This document shows positions 29,204 through 38,349 of a stretch of DNA of 64,000 bases, in pieces. The notes beneath the pieces were generated by a model that did no database searches, was not told the origin of the DNA, and worked only from the letters and a program-made list of their open reading frames with translations. Numbering within the stretch: the first letter of the stretch is position 1; every line of letters starts with the position of its first letter. The translations under genes were made by a program, and so were the position numbers. The stretch comes from Asticcacaulis benevestitus DSM 16100 = ATCC BAA-896 (GTDB lineage Bacteria; Pseudomonadota; Alphaproteobacteria; Caulobacterales; Caulobacteraceae), in contig NZ_AQWM01000001.1 of assembly GCF_000376105.1 (NCBI RefSeq), forward strand, positions 558,001 to 622,000, written 5' to 3'.

Positions 29204-29865
29204 ACACCTCCGCTCAGGACAGATTCTCTTATCCGCGCCTCGTTACCAAGCGGCGCCGGCTTTGGCCACACTATATCACCGCTTAAGGCATCATCGATGC
29301 GGAAAGAGTCCTGCACCGCCCGTGCATAGATAGCGAAGGCCTGCGCCCGTTCAAGCGTGAGGGCAGAGATGAGTCCGGCGTCGGGTTCCTCCCCCGCGTC
29401 CTCATCGTCATAGTCCGAACCGGCGAAAATCGTGCGGGCGGCGTAATCGGCTTCGGCGCCAATGCCTGAATGATCGCGCCACATATCATCCCAGCGCTTC
29501 ATGCGCGTATAGATGACAAGGCCGAGTTTCTTCATCTTCTTCGGCACGCTGAGATCACCGACGCCTTGTTCGCGCAGAGTCGAATCGAGCGCCAGCAAAA
29601 AGGAATCGAACAGTTTCTGCGCCGTCTCCTTCGCCTGTTCATGGCGCGGATCGGCCGGATCGAAAGATTTCAGCCGCGTCACAACCAGCCCGACATGGAA
29701 GGTCAGAAGCTCGAAACGCGCACCGATCGCATCATCAACGCCGTAATCGGTATAGAAAGCCGGCAGGCGCGATTGCGCCACGCACGCGACGTAAAGCCGG
29801 TCACCGATCAGCTTGACACCACGTGGTTTGAAGAAGGTTTTCAGCTTGTCCAGTAAGGGTCGCAT
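29200..29865 (-). CDS. Ubiquinol-cytochrome c chaperone (CBP3-like)
   Basis: 221 residues of the Ubiq_cyt_C_chap family, related to mitochondrial Cbp3, which assists cytochrome b and bc1 complex assembly. Family features are LYVACVAQSRLPAFYTDYGVDD, FELLTFHVGLVVTRL and DSTLREQGVGDLSVPKKMKK. It heads the DUF177-plsX-fabH-ihfA-merR run and is divergent from the BamE-like gene. Confidence 0.9.
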   Translation of the reverse strand: MRPLLDKLKTFFKPRGVKLIGDRLYVACVAQSRLPAFYTDYGVDDAIGARFELLTFHVGLVVTRLKSFDPADPRHEQAKETAQKLFDSFLLALDSTLREQGVGDLSVPKKMKKLGLVIYTRMKRWDDMWRDHSGIGAEADYAARTIFAGSDYDDEDAGEEPDAGLISALTLERAQAFAIYARAVQDSFRIDDALSGDIVWPKPAPLGNEARIRESVLSGGV

Positions 29866-30047
29866 GAGGTTTTTCCGCCCTGTGCCTGCCGGTGCAAAGC
29901 TACGGTAAAACAGGCGCCTAGTCCTGAATTTTAGCCGTCACGATCCGGTAAAAATTTCACTGTTCATGGCCATGTTTAGGCCTTAAGCTTGCCGTAAGCC
30001 TAAAATCCCTATAGGTCAAATGCGTTCGTTTACTAAACAGGATATTC

Positions 30048-30560
30048 ATGCGCCCCCTTCTGCCGAGAAAATGGCTCTCAGTTCAGACAAGCCTTGCTCT
30101 GGTTGCCGCCACGGCCCTGAGCCTGACGGGTACGGCCTGCGCCCCCACCATGACGCACCATGGTTATCTGTCGCACGACGCCAAGCCTTCGGTTGATATC
30201 AAGGTCGGCGATACCCAAGCGACCGTGCTCGATAAGCTCGGCGCGCCGTCGCAGACCTCGATCTACAACCCGTCGGAATGGTACTATATCGACCAGACCT
30301 CGATGAAGATGACCTACAAGCAATCACGCGTCACCGCGCGCTCGGTCACGGTGGTCAACTTCGACAACGCGACGCAGACGGTCGCCGCCGTGAAGACCCT
30401 GGCGCTCTCCGATGGCCGCACCCTGACGCCAAACCCGAACAAGACCCCTACCCGCGGTCGTTCGCTGACCGCGCTTGAGCAGATCCTCGGCACCGTCGGT
30501 CACCAGCGTATCGACAGCAGCCAGGATTCCAACCCCGGCAACCGTCGCCGCCAGGAATAG
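30048..30560 (+). CDS. bamE: BamE/SmpA-OmlA domain outer-membrane protein
   Basis: 170 residues. The N-terminal hydrophobic segment ends LSLTGTACAP, an imperfect lipobox with Cys near residue 27. The SmpA/OmlA domain has IKVGDTQATVLDKLGAPSQTS and EWYYIDQTSMKM. It is the accessory lipoprotein of the BAM complex, whose BamA is at the left edge of this window. The C-terminal tail (RSLTALEQILGTVG) also occurs in alphaproteobacterial homologues. A terminator follows. Confidence 0.9.
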   Translation: MRPLLPRKWLSVQTSLALVAATALSLTGTACAPTMTHHGYLSHDAKPSVDIKVGDTQATVLDKLGAPSQTSIYNPSEWYYIDQTSMKMTYKQSRVTARSVTVVNFDNATQTVAAVKTLALSDGRTLTPNPNKTPTRGRSLTALEQILGTVGHQRIDSSQDSNPGNRRRQE

Positions 30561-30583
30561 TCGCAGGTCTCATACCTGATATT

Positions 30584-30618
30584 AAAAGCCCGCCCGGTTT
30601 GTTCCTGGCGGGCTTTTT
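30584..30618 (+). terminator. Rho-independent terminator of the BamE-like gene
   Basis: The stem AAAAGCCCGCC/GGCGGGCTTTTT has a 12-base loop and ends in a T-run on the plus strand, 24 bases after the stop codon. Confidence 0.92.
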
Positions 30619-30637
30619 CGTATGCAAGCGAGGATAG

Positions 30638-30669
30638 TTATCCACAGATAAGCCAGATAAGCGCAGATG
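30638..30669. repeat. CAGAT-unit inverted repeat, left arm, locus 2
   Basis: Starts TTATCCA and continues CAGATAAGC, CAGATAAGCG, CAGAT. It matches the reverse complement of 31181-31210 at 28 of 30 bases. The first nine bases TTATCCACA equal the classical DnaA-box consensus, perhaps by chance. Confidence 0.85.
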
Positions 30670-30710
30670 TCCTTTGAACTTAAAGGCACGATGAACGTGA
30701 AACTTCTGCC

Positions 30711-31163
30711 CTAAGAGGCACGTGGGGGTAATCTTCTCATCTGGAAACCGGTTTTGTTCTGTTCAAAACCCGCATCCTGATAAAATTTCAGTACGGCCGG
30801 CTGTTTTGAGCCTGTAAGCAACATGACTTTGTAACACCCAGCACGCCAAGCCGCCTCAGTCGCGTCTTTGAGGACGGCTTTGCCATACCCCTTGTTGCGA
30901 TGGGCAGAATGGGTAACGACATTTTCTATTAAAGCATAAGGTGCGCCAGCGCGTGTTAGATTCGGGATCACGACTAACGTACAGGTCGCTACAATATCCG
31001 CATCTAAGCATCCGATGAGAATATTGCTGCCGGGGTAAAGCTTCAGCCGTTCCCAGTTTTTAAAGGCGACCTCAACTGTCGTTTCTTTATCATCAGGGTT
31101 GAGATGTCGATACAGTTTCAGCAGTTGCGGCATATCTTCGCGGTCGGAAAATCGAATATTCAT
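30711..31163 (-). CDS. GNAT family N-acetyltransferase
   Basis: 150 residues with the acetyl-CoA motif around ENVVTHSAHRNKGYGKAVL and a C-terminal KFYQDAGFEQNKTGFQMRR, characteristic of small GNAT proteins. The substrate is unknown. The gene is visibly poorer in GC than its neighbours and is framed by inverted 30-base arms about 40 bases before and 18 bases after it, between two core genes. This suggests an acquired or mobile cassette, though no transposase is present. Confidence 0.88.
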   Translation of the reverse strand: MNIRFSDREDMPQLLKLYRHLNPDDKETTVEVAFKNWERLKLYPGSNILIGCLDADIVATCTLVVIPNLTRAGAPYALIENVVTHSAHRNKGYGKAVLKDATEAAWRAGCYKVMLLTGSKQPAVLKFYQDAGFEQNKTGFQMRRLPPRAS

Positions 31164-31180
31164 GTCACTCGGTGTACAAT

Positions 31181-31210
31181 ATCTGTGCTAATCTGGCTTA
31201 TCTGTGGATA
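31181..31210. repeat. CAGAT-unit inverted repeat, right arm, locus 2
   Basis: Reads ATCTGTG, then two ATCTG units, ending ATCTGTGGATA. It is the inverted partner of the arm at 30639-30668, and the two enclose 512 bases with a single gene. Confidence 0.85.
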
Positions 31211-31232
31211 CCTTATCTTTCTTTCATACATA

Positions 31233-31266
31233 ATATAGCCCCCGCCGTTGCCGACGGGGGCTATAT
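31233..31266 (-). terminator. Hairpin after hppA
   Basis: 12-bp arms ATATAGCCCCCG/CGGGGGCTATAT meet immediately after the hppA stop codon. The following minus-strand sequence lacks a clear U-run, so terminator strength is uncertain. Confidence 0.55.
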
Positions 31267-31268
31267 AT

Positions 31269-33431
31269 TCAAGCACCGCGCGCAATCACTGCCAGCATCA
31301 GCAAGGCCACGATATTGGTGATCTTGATCATCGGGTTGACCGCCGGACCGGCCGTATCCTTGTAAGGATCGCCGACCGTATCGCCGGTCACCGAGGCCTT
31401 GTGCGCCTCCGAGCCCTTGAGGTGACGCACGCCGTCCTTATCGACGAAGCCGTCCTCGAACGACTTCTTGGCGTTATCCCAGGCACCGCCGCCCGATGTC
31501 ATCGACACGGCCACGAAGAAGCCGGTGACGATCACGCCCAGAAGCATGGCGCCGAGCGATTCAAACGCCGGCACAGCGCCACCGATGAAGTAGACGATGA
31601 CGAACAGAACGATCGGCGACAGCACCGGCAGCAAGGACGGCACCACCATTTCGCGGATGGCCGCCTTGGTCAGCATATCGACCGCGCGGCCATAGTTGGG
31701 CTTGGACGTGCCCGCCATGATGCCCGGATCTTCGCGGAACTGCTTGCGCACCTCCTCGACCACGGCCTGCGCCGCGCGCCCCACCGCCGTCATGCCCATG
31801 CCGCCGAAGAGATACGGCAAGAGACCGCCGATCAGGAGGCCGACGACGACCCAAGGGCTCGACAGCGAGAAGGTCAGGTTGCCCATGCCCTCGAAGAACG
31901 AACCCGGCAGGGCGTGTTCGGCAAAGTATTTCAGATCGGAGGTATAGGCTGCGAAAAGCACCAGGGCGCCAAGGCCCGCCGAACCGATGGCATAACCCTT
32001 GGTAACGGCCTTGGTGGTGTTACCCACAGCGTCGAGCGCATCGGTGGTGTGACGCACTTCCGGTGGCAGACCGGCCATTTCAGCGATGCCGCCGGCATTA
32101 TCCGTCACCGGACCAAAGGCATCGAGCGCCACGATCATGCCGGCGAGCGCCAGCATGGTGGTGGTGGCGATAGCAATCCCGAACAGGCCTGCCAGCAGGT
32201 AACAGCCGATGATGCCGGCTACGATGATCAGCGCCGGCACGGCCGTGGCTTCCATCGAGACCGCGAGGCCCTGGATGACGTTGGTGCCGTGACCGGTGAC
32301 CGAGGCCTGTGCGATCGAGACGACCGGCCGCTTGCCCGTGGCGGTGTAGTATTCCGTCACCACGATAAAGCCCGCCGTCACCGCCAGACCGACGAGACCG
32401 CAATAGAACAGCGTCATGCCGGTGAAGGTAAAGGTGGTGCCAGCCGAAACATACGAAAAGACCGTATCGAAGCCGAGGCCCGGCAGATACTTGATCACCG
32501 CCGCGATGGCGACGATCGACAAAAGACCGGTGGCGATGAGGCCCTTGTAGAGGGCGTTCATGATGTTGTTGTCCTTGCCGAGGCGGACAAAATAGGTGCC
32601 GATGATCGAGGTGACGATACAAACGCCGCAGATGACCAGCGGCAGCAGCATCATCATGCCGACGTAAGGGCTGTCACCGAAGAAGATGGCCGCCAGCACC
32701 ATGGTGGCGACCGTGGTCACCGCGTAGGTCTCGAACAGGTCGGCCGCCATGCCGGCGCAATCGCCGACATTGTCGCCGACATTATCGGCGATGGTGGCGG
32801 GGTTACGGGGGTCGTCTTCGGGAATACCGGCCTCGACCTTGCCGACCATATCGCCGCCGACATCGGCGCCCTTGGTGAAGATGCCGCCGCCGAGACGGGC
32901 GAAAATCGAGATCAGCGAAGCGCCGAAGCCGAGGGAAACAAGGGCATTGATCAGATCGCGGTCATGAGCCCCAAGCTTCAGAACTTCGGTCAGGTAGGCA
33001 TAATAACCCGACACGCCGAGTAAGGCGCCGCCGGCCACGAACAGGCCAGTGATGGCGCCGGCATTGAAGGCCAGCTTCAGACCCTTGGCCAGGCTTTCCG
33101 AGGCGGCCTGCGCGGTCCGGACGTTAGCGCGCACTGAGATCAGCATACCGGCATAACCCGCCGCGCCCGAAAGCACCGAACCGATCAGGAAGCCGATGGC
33201 CGACAGGTGACCGAGAAAGACGAAGGCCAGAACGAAGATCACGACGCCCACGATGGCGATGGTGGTGTACTGACGCTTGAGGTAGGCCGCGGCACCTTCC
33301 TGAATCGCTGCGGCGATTTCCTGCATACGCGCACTGCCCGCATTGGCTTTCAGCAGACCGAAGGTCTGGACGATGCCATACAACAGGCCAAGTATGCCAG
33401 CCACGATCGCGAGCATCAAAGCAATATTCAT
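31269..33431 (-). CDS. hppA: Membrane proton-translocating pyrophosphatase (K+-independent type)
   Basis: 720 residues and about 16 membrane helices. It couples PPi hydrolysis to proton export or recycling of energy. The catalytic motif [19 protein letters not shown] continues into [11 protein letters not shown] near residues 205-233. At residue 474 the sequence GNTTKA has Lys rather than Ala, the established marker of K+-independent H+-pumps. It is preceded by 279 bases with no recognisable gene and followed by a hairpin. Confidence 0.96.
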   Translation of the reverse strand: MNIALMLAIVAGILGLLYGIVQTFGLLKANAGSARMQEIAAAIQEGAAAYLKRQYTTIAIVGVVIFVLAFVFLGHLSAIGFLIGSVLSGAAGYAGMLISVRANVRTAQAASESLAKGLKLAFNAGAITGLFVAGGALLGVSGYYAYLTEVLKLGAHDRDLINALVSLGFGASLISIFARLGGGIFTKGADVGGDMVGKVEAGIPEDDPRNPATIADNVGDNVGDCAGMAADLFETYAVTTVATMVLAAIFFGDSPYVGMMMLLPLVICGVCIVTSIIGTYFVRLGKDNNIMNALYKGLIATGLLSIVAIAAVIKYLPGLGFDTVFSYVSAGTTFTFTGMTLFYCGLVGLAVTAGFIVVTEYYTATGKRPVVSIAQASVTGHGTNVIQGLAVSMEATAVPALIIVAGIIGCYLLAGLFGIAIATTTMLALAGMIVALDAFGPVTDNAGGIAEMAGLPPEVRHTTDALDAVGNTTKAVTKGYAIGSAGLGALVLFAAYTSDLKYFAEHALPGSFFEGMGNLTFSLSSPWVVVGLLIGGLLPYLFGGMGMTAVGRAAQAVVEEVRKQFREDPGIMAGTSKPNYGRAVDMLTKAAIREMVVPSLLPVLSPIVLFVIVYFIGGAVPAFESLGAMLLGVIVTGFFVAVSMTSGGGAWDNAKKSFEDGFVDKDGVRHLKGSEAHKASVTGDTVGDPYKDTAGPAVNPMIKITNIVALLMLAVIARGA

Positions 33432-33710
33432 AATGTAACCCCTGTGTCTTTATATTTAAGGCGTGTGCAGGGAATGCCGCGCCCGTTTATGCGCCAGAAA
33501 ACAGTCCAGATTTCAGGGACTTGCATTCTGGCAGACATGGAGATTGCCAAATGTTTAACTGAGTTTCAAGGCCTGATCAAAAGACAACCCATTATATTTC
33601 AAGGGTTTTCGCCCTGCGAATGCTGCATCGCAAAGGGTCGAATACTTATAGTTCATAGATTCAGGATGTTAGATTGGCCGCAGCGCAGCACAACCGCAGG
33701 CCGAAAGACG

Positions 33711-34148
33711 CTAGAGCGGATGGCGTTTGGGGTTTTGCGCCAGAACGTCGATCGACTTGATCATGCCGGGGCCGGTAATCTTGCTCCATTCGGCCATCAT
33801 CACCTGTTTGAAGCGCGGCTCGTCGAGCAGGTAGTCCTTGCCCGGCTGTCCGAACGATACCTTCGACGACATGCGCACCAAAGCGTCACGGAAATAGGGT
33901 TCCTTCTCGCGCAGCTTGGCTTCATCGGCCTTGATCGTCAGGTTGATGCGGACATTGAGGAAGATGTAGTTGGAAAGCTTGCCGTTTTCGGTGATCGGGA
34001 TGGCGATGGCGCCAAGCTGGACCGAGGCGGCGCCGGCTTCCTTGGCGTCCTTCTTGCCCTCGCTGGCCATGACCGGCGCGGCGCACAAGGCGGCGGCACC
34101 GGCAAGAGCGGAGACAAGGAGATGGCGGCGGTCAGGCGATGTTGTCAT
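33711..34148 (-). CDS. Exported FliL-like hypothetical protein
   Basis: 145 residues from ATG 34148. The signal peptide PDRRHLLVSALAGAAALCAAPVMA is divided by the RR pair and could be Tat- or Sec-dependent. The mature part, VQLGAIAIPITENGKLSNYIFLN and onward through ALVRMSSKVSFGQ, resembles the periplasmic domain of FliL, but without its membrane anchor pattern. Such genes sit next to thiL in Caulobacterales. The flagellar link is tentative. Confidence 0.65.
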   Translation of the reverse strand: MTTSPDRRHLLVSALAGAAALCAAPVMASEGKKDAKEAGAASVQLGAIAIPITENGKLSNYIFLNVRINLTIKADEAKLREKEPYFRDALVRMSSKVSFGQPGKDYLLDEPRFKQVMMAEWSKITGPGMIKSIDVLAQNPKRHPL

Positions 34149-34194
34149 GCCGCCATCATGCCGCACAATGGTTGATAACGGCTGAACAGGATGC

Positions 34195-35169
34195 TTACAG
34201 CGGATGGGTGTAGCCCTTGGCCACCGCATCAAGCCGGCGATCATCGGCCCAGAGTTCCGCGCCGGCCGGGGTATCTTCGGAAACGCCCAGACACATACCG
34301 ATCTCGTAGAAACCGGCCATGATCAGGGCTTTCGCGCCGGCCTCATCGGCGGTGCAGAGGATCTGGTAGTCATCGCCGCCGGTCACCAGATCGACCGGAC
34401 TAAGGCCCGAAGCGATGGCGGCGCGGGCGGACAGCGAGGTCGGCACTGTGTTGAGATCAAGCCGGATCATCAGGTTGTTGGCGCGCGCCAGATGATCGGC
34501 GTCCGCCAGCAGACCGTCCGACACATCCATCGAACTGCGCGCGTGTTCAAGAATGACCGGCGCCAGATCGGCACGGATTTCCGGCAGGTGATAGGCGCTG
34601 ATGACTTCGTTGACGTCGGCGTGCGACAGGCCCATGAGCTGGCCCTGCAAGGCTTTCAGCCCGAGATAGCCCTGCCCTATATAGCCGCTGATCAGCACCT
34701 TGTCGCCGGCTCTTGCGCCGAGGCGCGACAGCGCCCTGCCCGCCGGCACGCGTCCAAACATCGTCATGGAAACGACCAGCGGCCCATAGGTCGAGACGGT
34801 GTCGCCACCAAACAGATCGACACCAAAGCGGTCCTGCTCGGTCTTGAGACCGCGGACGAAATCGGCTTTTTCAGAGTAAGACGTGCCGCGCGGCCAGGCC
34901 GTCATAAGCTGATAGCCATAGGGTTTGGCGCCCTTGGCGACGATATCGGAGAGATTGACGCGCATCAGCTTGCGCGCCACCAGATCGAGCGGATCGTGCT
35001 CGAAAAAATGGACGCCGGCCACCAGGGCATCGGTATTGATCACCAGATCCTGCGTGGAATCGCCGGCGATGACAGCGACATCATCAATCAGCCCCCTCGC
35101 CTCGCGGCTCAGGCCCGCCAGCGGTTTGAAAAGCTGATCAATGATGGAAAATTCGTCGTGTTCGCTCAT
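34195..35169 (-). CDS. thiL: Thiamine-monophosphate kinase
   Basis: Phosphorylates thiamine phosphate to the active diphosphate cofactor. It has 324 residues from ATG 35169 (MSEHDEFSIIDQLF); ATG 35178 is also possible, but AGGA is spaced better for 35169. PurM-like fold motifs: LIDDVAVIAGDS, the metal-binding MRVNLSDIVAKGAKP, SMDVSDGLLADADHL and GGDDYQIL. It lies upstream of the FliL-like gene and downstream of nusB, the usual alphaproteobacterial arrangement. Confidence 0.95.
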   Translation of the reverse strand: MSEHDEFSIIDQLFKPLAGLSREARGLIDDVAVIAGDSTQDLVINTDALVAGVHFFEHDPLDLVARKLMRVNLSDIVAKGAKPYGYQLMTAWPRGTSYSEKADFVRGLKTEQDRFGVDLFGGDTVSTYGPLVVSMTMFGRVPAGRALSRLGARAGDKVLISGYIGQGYLGLKALQGQLMGLSHADVNEVISAYHLPEIRADLAPVILEHARSSMDVSDGLLADADHLARANNLMIRLDLNTVPTSLSARAAIASGLSPVDLVTGGDDYQILCTADEAGAKALIMAGFYEIGMCLGVSEDTPAGAELWADDRRLDAVAKGYTHPL

Positions 35170-35342
35170 CCGGCTCATCCTCAAGGCTGACCGTTTTGCA
35201 ACGAATCGGGGAAAAAGACGACAAAATTAAATGTGAATGCCCCAGAAAAGGCAGGTAAATCCACATATTGCACAAAATTTCCCATCTCCCCATGGTCATG
35301 GAGAGATGAGGAAATCAGTGGAATTTTTGGCCACTCAGAGCG

Positions 35343-35885
35343 TTACTTGCGCACGTCCGCAGCGATACCATCGAGCGCGCCATTGACAAAGCGCGCCTCG
35401 GTTTCGCCGAAGAAGGCGCGGGCGATCTCGACATACTCGTTGATGATCACCTCAAGGCCGATATCCTTGCGGTATTTAAGCTCCCAGGTGCCGGCGCGCA
35501 GGATGGCGCGCACCGTCGTATCAAGGCGCTCGATGCGCCAGCCGGACGCCAGACGATTGATGATCAAGGGATCGATGATGCCCTGTTCCTTGACGATGGC
35601 GCGGGCGCCCTCGGCGAAGAAGGCTTCATCGGCGGCGGCCATCGGCTCGCCTTCGAGATCGCCATCAAAACGGAAATCGGTGAATTCCTTGACCACGGTC
35701 TCAACGCCGGTGCCGGTGATTTCCATCTGATACAGCGCCTGAACCAGAACCAGACGCGCCACAGTACGGGCGCGCTTGTCCTTGTTCGACAGGGACCGGG
35801 TCTCGGTTTCCTTGGAATTCAGGTGCTCGATGACGGCCTTGAGGCTGGTCGGCTGAGGGGCCGCGCCCGAATCGTGCTCGCTCAT
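35343..35885 (-). CDS. nusB: Transcription antitermination factor NusB
   Basis: Binds BoxA RNA with S10 in rRNA antitermination. It has 180 residues from ATG 35885, which overlaps the ribH stop by four bases. An N-terminal extension of about 35 residues precedes the helical core [21 protein letters not shown], and the end [23 protein letters not shown] matches the family signature. Coupling to ribH is conserved across alphaproteobacteria. Confidence 0.95.
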   Translation of the reverse strand: MSEHDSGAAPQPTSLKAVIEHLNSKETETRSLSNKDKRARTVARLVLVQALYQMEITGTGVETVVKEFTDFRFDGDLEGEPMAAADEAFFAEGARAIVKEQGIIDPLIINRLASGWRIERLDTTVRAILRAGTWELKYRKDIGLEVIINEYVEIARAFFGETEARFVNGALDGIAADVRK

Positions 35886-36349
35886 TGGCTGCCATCCATC
35901 AGGGTCTTGCGCAGACCGATCATGGTCAGGCACACCTTGGCGACAGTGCCGCCCTTGTCGCCTTCCGAACGGCGGGCACGCACCCAGGCCTGATCCTCGT
36001 CCTCAACGGTGAGGATGCCGTAACCAATCGCCAGTCGCTGCTTGTAGGAGAGCTCCATCAGGCCGCGCGCCGATTCGTTGCAGACATAGTCGTAATGGGT
36101 GGTGTCGCCGCGGATTACGCAGCCAAGCGCGACATAGCCATCATAGGCACGGCCCATCGGACGATGCGCGGCCTCTTCGGCCATGGCGATGGCGGCGGGG
36201 ATCTCGAAAGCGCCGGGAACGGTCACCACATCGTATTCGGCGCCCATCGCGCTCAGGGCGCCTTTAGCGCCCGCCAGAAGCTCGTCGGCGATGTCGTCGT
36301 AGAAGCGGCTTTCGACGATCAGGATGCGAAGCGGTGTTTCAAGGGTCAA
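35882..36349 (-). CDS. ribH: 6,7-dimethyl-8-ribityllumazine synthase
   Basis: The penultimate riboflavin step, joining the pyrimidine intermediate with dihydroxybutanone phosphate. It has 155 residues. Substrate motifs: [34 protein letters not shown] with the catalytic His in the HYDYV region, and the variant [15 protein letters not shown], where most homologues have FGVLT. Twelve bases separate it from the upstream ribB-like gene. Confidence 0.95.
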   Translation of the reverse strand: MTLETPLRILIVESRFYDDIADELLAGAKGALSAMGAEYDVVTVPGAFEIPAAIAMAEEAAHRPMGRAYDGYVALGCVIRGDTTHYDYVCNESARGLMELSYKQRLAIGYGILTVEDEDQAWVRARRSEGDKGGTVAKVCLTMIGLRKTLMDGSQ

Positions 36350-36361
36350 AGGGGGTTCTCT

Positions 36362-37516
36362 TTAATCTAGGTTTTGCCAGTCGGTGATGGAGAGGCCATA
36401 GCCTTCCAAAGCGGCTGGTTTCGGACGTGTTCCGCTGAGCGCTATCATATCTCGCACACCAAGGTCTAACAGGATTTGCGCACCAACGCCATAATCACGC
36501 AAACCGCGCGGACTTTGATCGGTCTCTTCATTGGCGCCGAAGCGGCTGGAGAGCACCTTCGGATCGGGATCACGCAGCATGACCATGACCGCCGGACCGT
36601 TGTGATCGGCCAGGATCTGCATGGCTTTCTGCACATGACCGGCACGCATGGAGGCGCCGGCGCCGCCCAGGACATCGGAGGCGACATCGAGCTGGTGCAT
36701 GCGCACGAGCGTCGGCTTGTTGGGCTGCGGCAGGTGCTTGACCAGCGCCAGATGTTCGGCGCCATCGAGCTTGTTGCGGTAGACATAGAGGCGGAACTGG
36801 CCGCCCCACTCCGAATCGAACGGACGCTCCAGCACGCGCTCAACAAAGCGCTCGGTGCGGCGACGATAGGCGATCAGGTCAGCGATGGTGCCAATCTTCA
36901 TGCCGTGGGTCTGGGCGAAAACGATCAGGTCCGGCAGGCGCGCCATGGTGCCGTCATCATTGATAATTTCGCAGATCACGCCGGCGGGATAGAGGCCCGC
37001 CATGCGCGAGATATCGACGGCCGCTTCTGTATGGCCGGCTCGCACCAGCACGCCGCCTTCGCGCGCCACCAGCGGGAAGACGTGACCGGGGCTGACGATA
37101 TCGCCAGAATCCTTACTCGGATCGATGGCGACGGCGATGGTATGGGCGCGATCCTTCGGCGAAATGCCGGTCGAGATGCCATCCTTGGCCTCGATCGAGA
37201 CGGTGAAGGCCGTGCCGTTGCGCGCGCCGTTGTCGTGCACCATCGGCGGCAGACGCAGGGTTTTGGCGCGGTCACCGGTGATCGACAGACACACCAGGCC
37301 ACGGGCGAAACGCGCCATGAAGTTGATGATATCGGGCGTCGCCATCTGGGCGGGGATGACCACATCGCCTTCGTTTTCACGATCCTCGGCATCGACCAGG
37401 ATATAGGGGCGGCCGTTGCGGGCATCCTCGAGAATATCCTCAATGGAGGAGATCGGGCTGTCGTAGCCGTTGTCCGGGTCCATACCCAGGTCATTGGTGA
37501 TCTTGTTCAGGCTCAT
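36362..37516 (-). CDS. ribB: DHBP synthase fused to a degenerate GTP cyclohydrolase II domain
   Basis: 384 residues. The N-terminal RibB part (about 20-215) is intact: VDAEDRENEGDVVIPAQ, the ribulose phosphate-binding RAGHTEAAVDISRMAGL and CEIINDDGTMARLPDL. It makes 3,4-dihydroxy-2-butanone 4-phosphate. The C-terminal RibA-like part keeps LRDYGVGAQILLDLGV and EGYGL but has no zinc Cys (no CDC) and has LRDPDPKVL where RQEGRGIGL is expected. It therefore cannot act as a normal cyclohydrolase; a RibBX-like regulatory role is possible. Confidence 0.93.
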   Translation of the reverse strand: MSLNKITNDLGMDPDNGYDSPISSIEDILEDARNGRPYILVDAEDRENEGDVVIPAQMATPDIINFMARFARGLVCLSITGDRAKTLRLPPMVHDNGARNGTAFTVSIEAKDGISTGISPKDRAHTIAVAIDPSKDSGDIVSPGHVFPLVAREGGVLVRAGHTEAAVDISRMAGLYPAGVICEIINDDGTMARLPDLIVFAQTHGMKIGTIADLIAYRRRTERFVERVLERPFDSEWGGQFRLYVYRNKLDGAEHLALVKHLPQPNKPTLVRMHQLDVASDVLGGAGASMRAGHVQKAMQILADHNGPAVMVMLRDPDPKVLSSRFGANEETDQSPRGLRDYGVGAQILLDLGVRDMIALSGTRPKPAALEGYGLSITDWQNLD

Positions 37517-37521
37517 TTTGA

Positions 37522-38112
37522 TTACTCTGTCTCAAACCAACGGGCGGCATAGCGCGCTAAGCGATCAACCTCAAGGTTGATACTGTCGCCCGCGCTTGTT
37601 TTCGATAAGGTCGTGTGCAGCCAGGTGTGGGGGATGATGTTGACGCCGAAGATGTTACCCTCAACCTCATTAACGGTCAGCGAAATGCCATCAAGCGCGA
37701 CCGAGCCCTTGGGCGCGATAAAGCGATGCAGCGGCGCGGGCGCTTCGATCTTCAGACGGTAGCTGTCGCCATCCTGCGTCACGCTGACCAGCTTCGCCAG
37801 ACCGTCGACATGGCCGGAAACGATATGGCCGCCCAGTTCGTCGCCGATCTTGAGAGCCCGCTCAATATTGACTTTCGAGCCCTCTTTCCAGGCGCCGAGA
37901 TTCGTCAGGTTCAGGGTTTCGTTGGAGACATCGAGATCATAGCTGCGGCCCTGCTTCGACACCACGGTCAGGCAGCAGCCGGCATGGCTGATCGAGGCGC
38001 CGATATCGACGTCATCGAGCTCGAAATCGACCGCCATGGTCAGGCGCATGCCGGCGTCCGACCTGATCAGGGCGCTGACTGTGCCCATGCTTGAAATAAT
38101 GCCCGTAAACAC
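37522..38112 (-). CDS. ribE: Riboflavin synthase alpha chain
   Basis: Dismutates two lumazines to riboflavin. It has 196 residues from GTG 38112. The N-terminal MFTGIISSMGTV and the two lumazine-binding repeats are clear: the first with GASISHAGCCLTVV, the second with VALDGISLTVNEVE. The gene lies five bases before ribB, with a 237-base spacer to ribD that is occupied by an inverted repeat pair. Confidence 0.95.
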   Translation of the reverse strand: MFTGIISSMGTVSALIRSDAGMRLTMAVDFELDDVDIGASISHAGCCLTVVSKQGRSYDLDVSNETLNLTNLGAWKEGSKVNIERALKIGDELGGHIVSGHVDGLAKLVSVTQDGDSYRLKIEAPAPLHRFIAPKGSVALDGISLTVNEVEGNIFGVNIIPHTWLHTTLSKTSAGDSINLEVDRLARYAARWFETE

Positions 38113-38163
38113 TTGTTTTATATCCCTTACCGCCGGTTCAGGCTGATATTTCTCAAGAAGGTC

Positions 38164-38338
38164 TATCCACAGATAGGCCAGATAAGCCAGATAAGCACAG
38201 ATGGTTCGAGTGTGCGGAAACCTTTGCGCTTAATCAACAAATTGATGGTCGCTTTGCGACCATCGACAAAAGTATCAAGTGTATCCCGGACCGATGCTCA
38301 AACTCCGATTATCTGTGCTTATCTGGCTTATCTGCGGA
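38164..38338. repeat. Inverted CAGAT-unit repeat pair, locus 3 (within rib cluster)
   Basis: The left arm 38164-38202 is TATCCA followed by CAGATAGGC, CAGATAAGC, CAGATAAGCA, CAGAT. The right arm 38311-38338 is its inverted copy, with 23 consecutive matching bases. The spacer is 108 bases and carries a smaller GGTCGCTTTGCGACC palindrome. It separates ribD from ribE on the same strand. Confidence 0.85.
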
Positions 38339-38349
38339 CCAACTTTCTC

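Noticed and set aside
31248-33023. 591-codon plus-strand open frame opposite hppA
   Set aside because: Antisense shadow of the pyrophosphatase; the composition is dominated by His, Arg, Asp and Gly as expected of such shadows.
33432-33710. Possible small gene or riboswitch upstream of hppA
   Set aside because: No open frame with a ribosome site and no recognisable aptamer pattern; treated as the hppA promoter/leader and an intergenic spacer.
38113-38160. ACCGGCGGT on the minus strand just before ribE, a piece of the FMN riboswitch consensus
   Set aside because: The rest of the RFN element (flanking GGGC-type stems and GCC-GYGAGC blocks) is absent and the site is too close to the start codon; a chance match.
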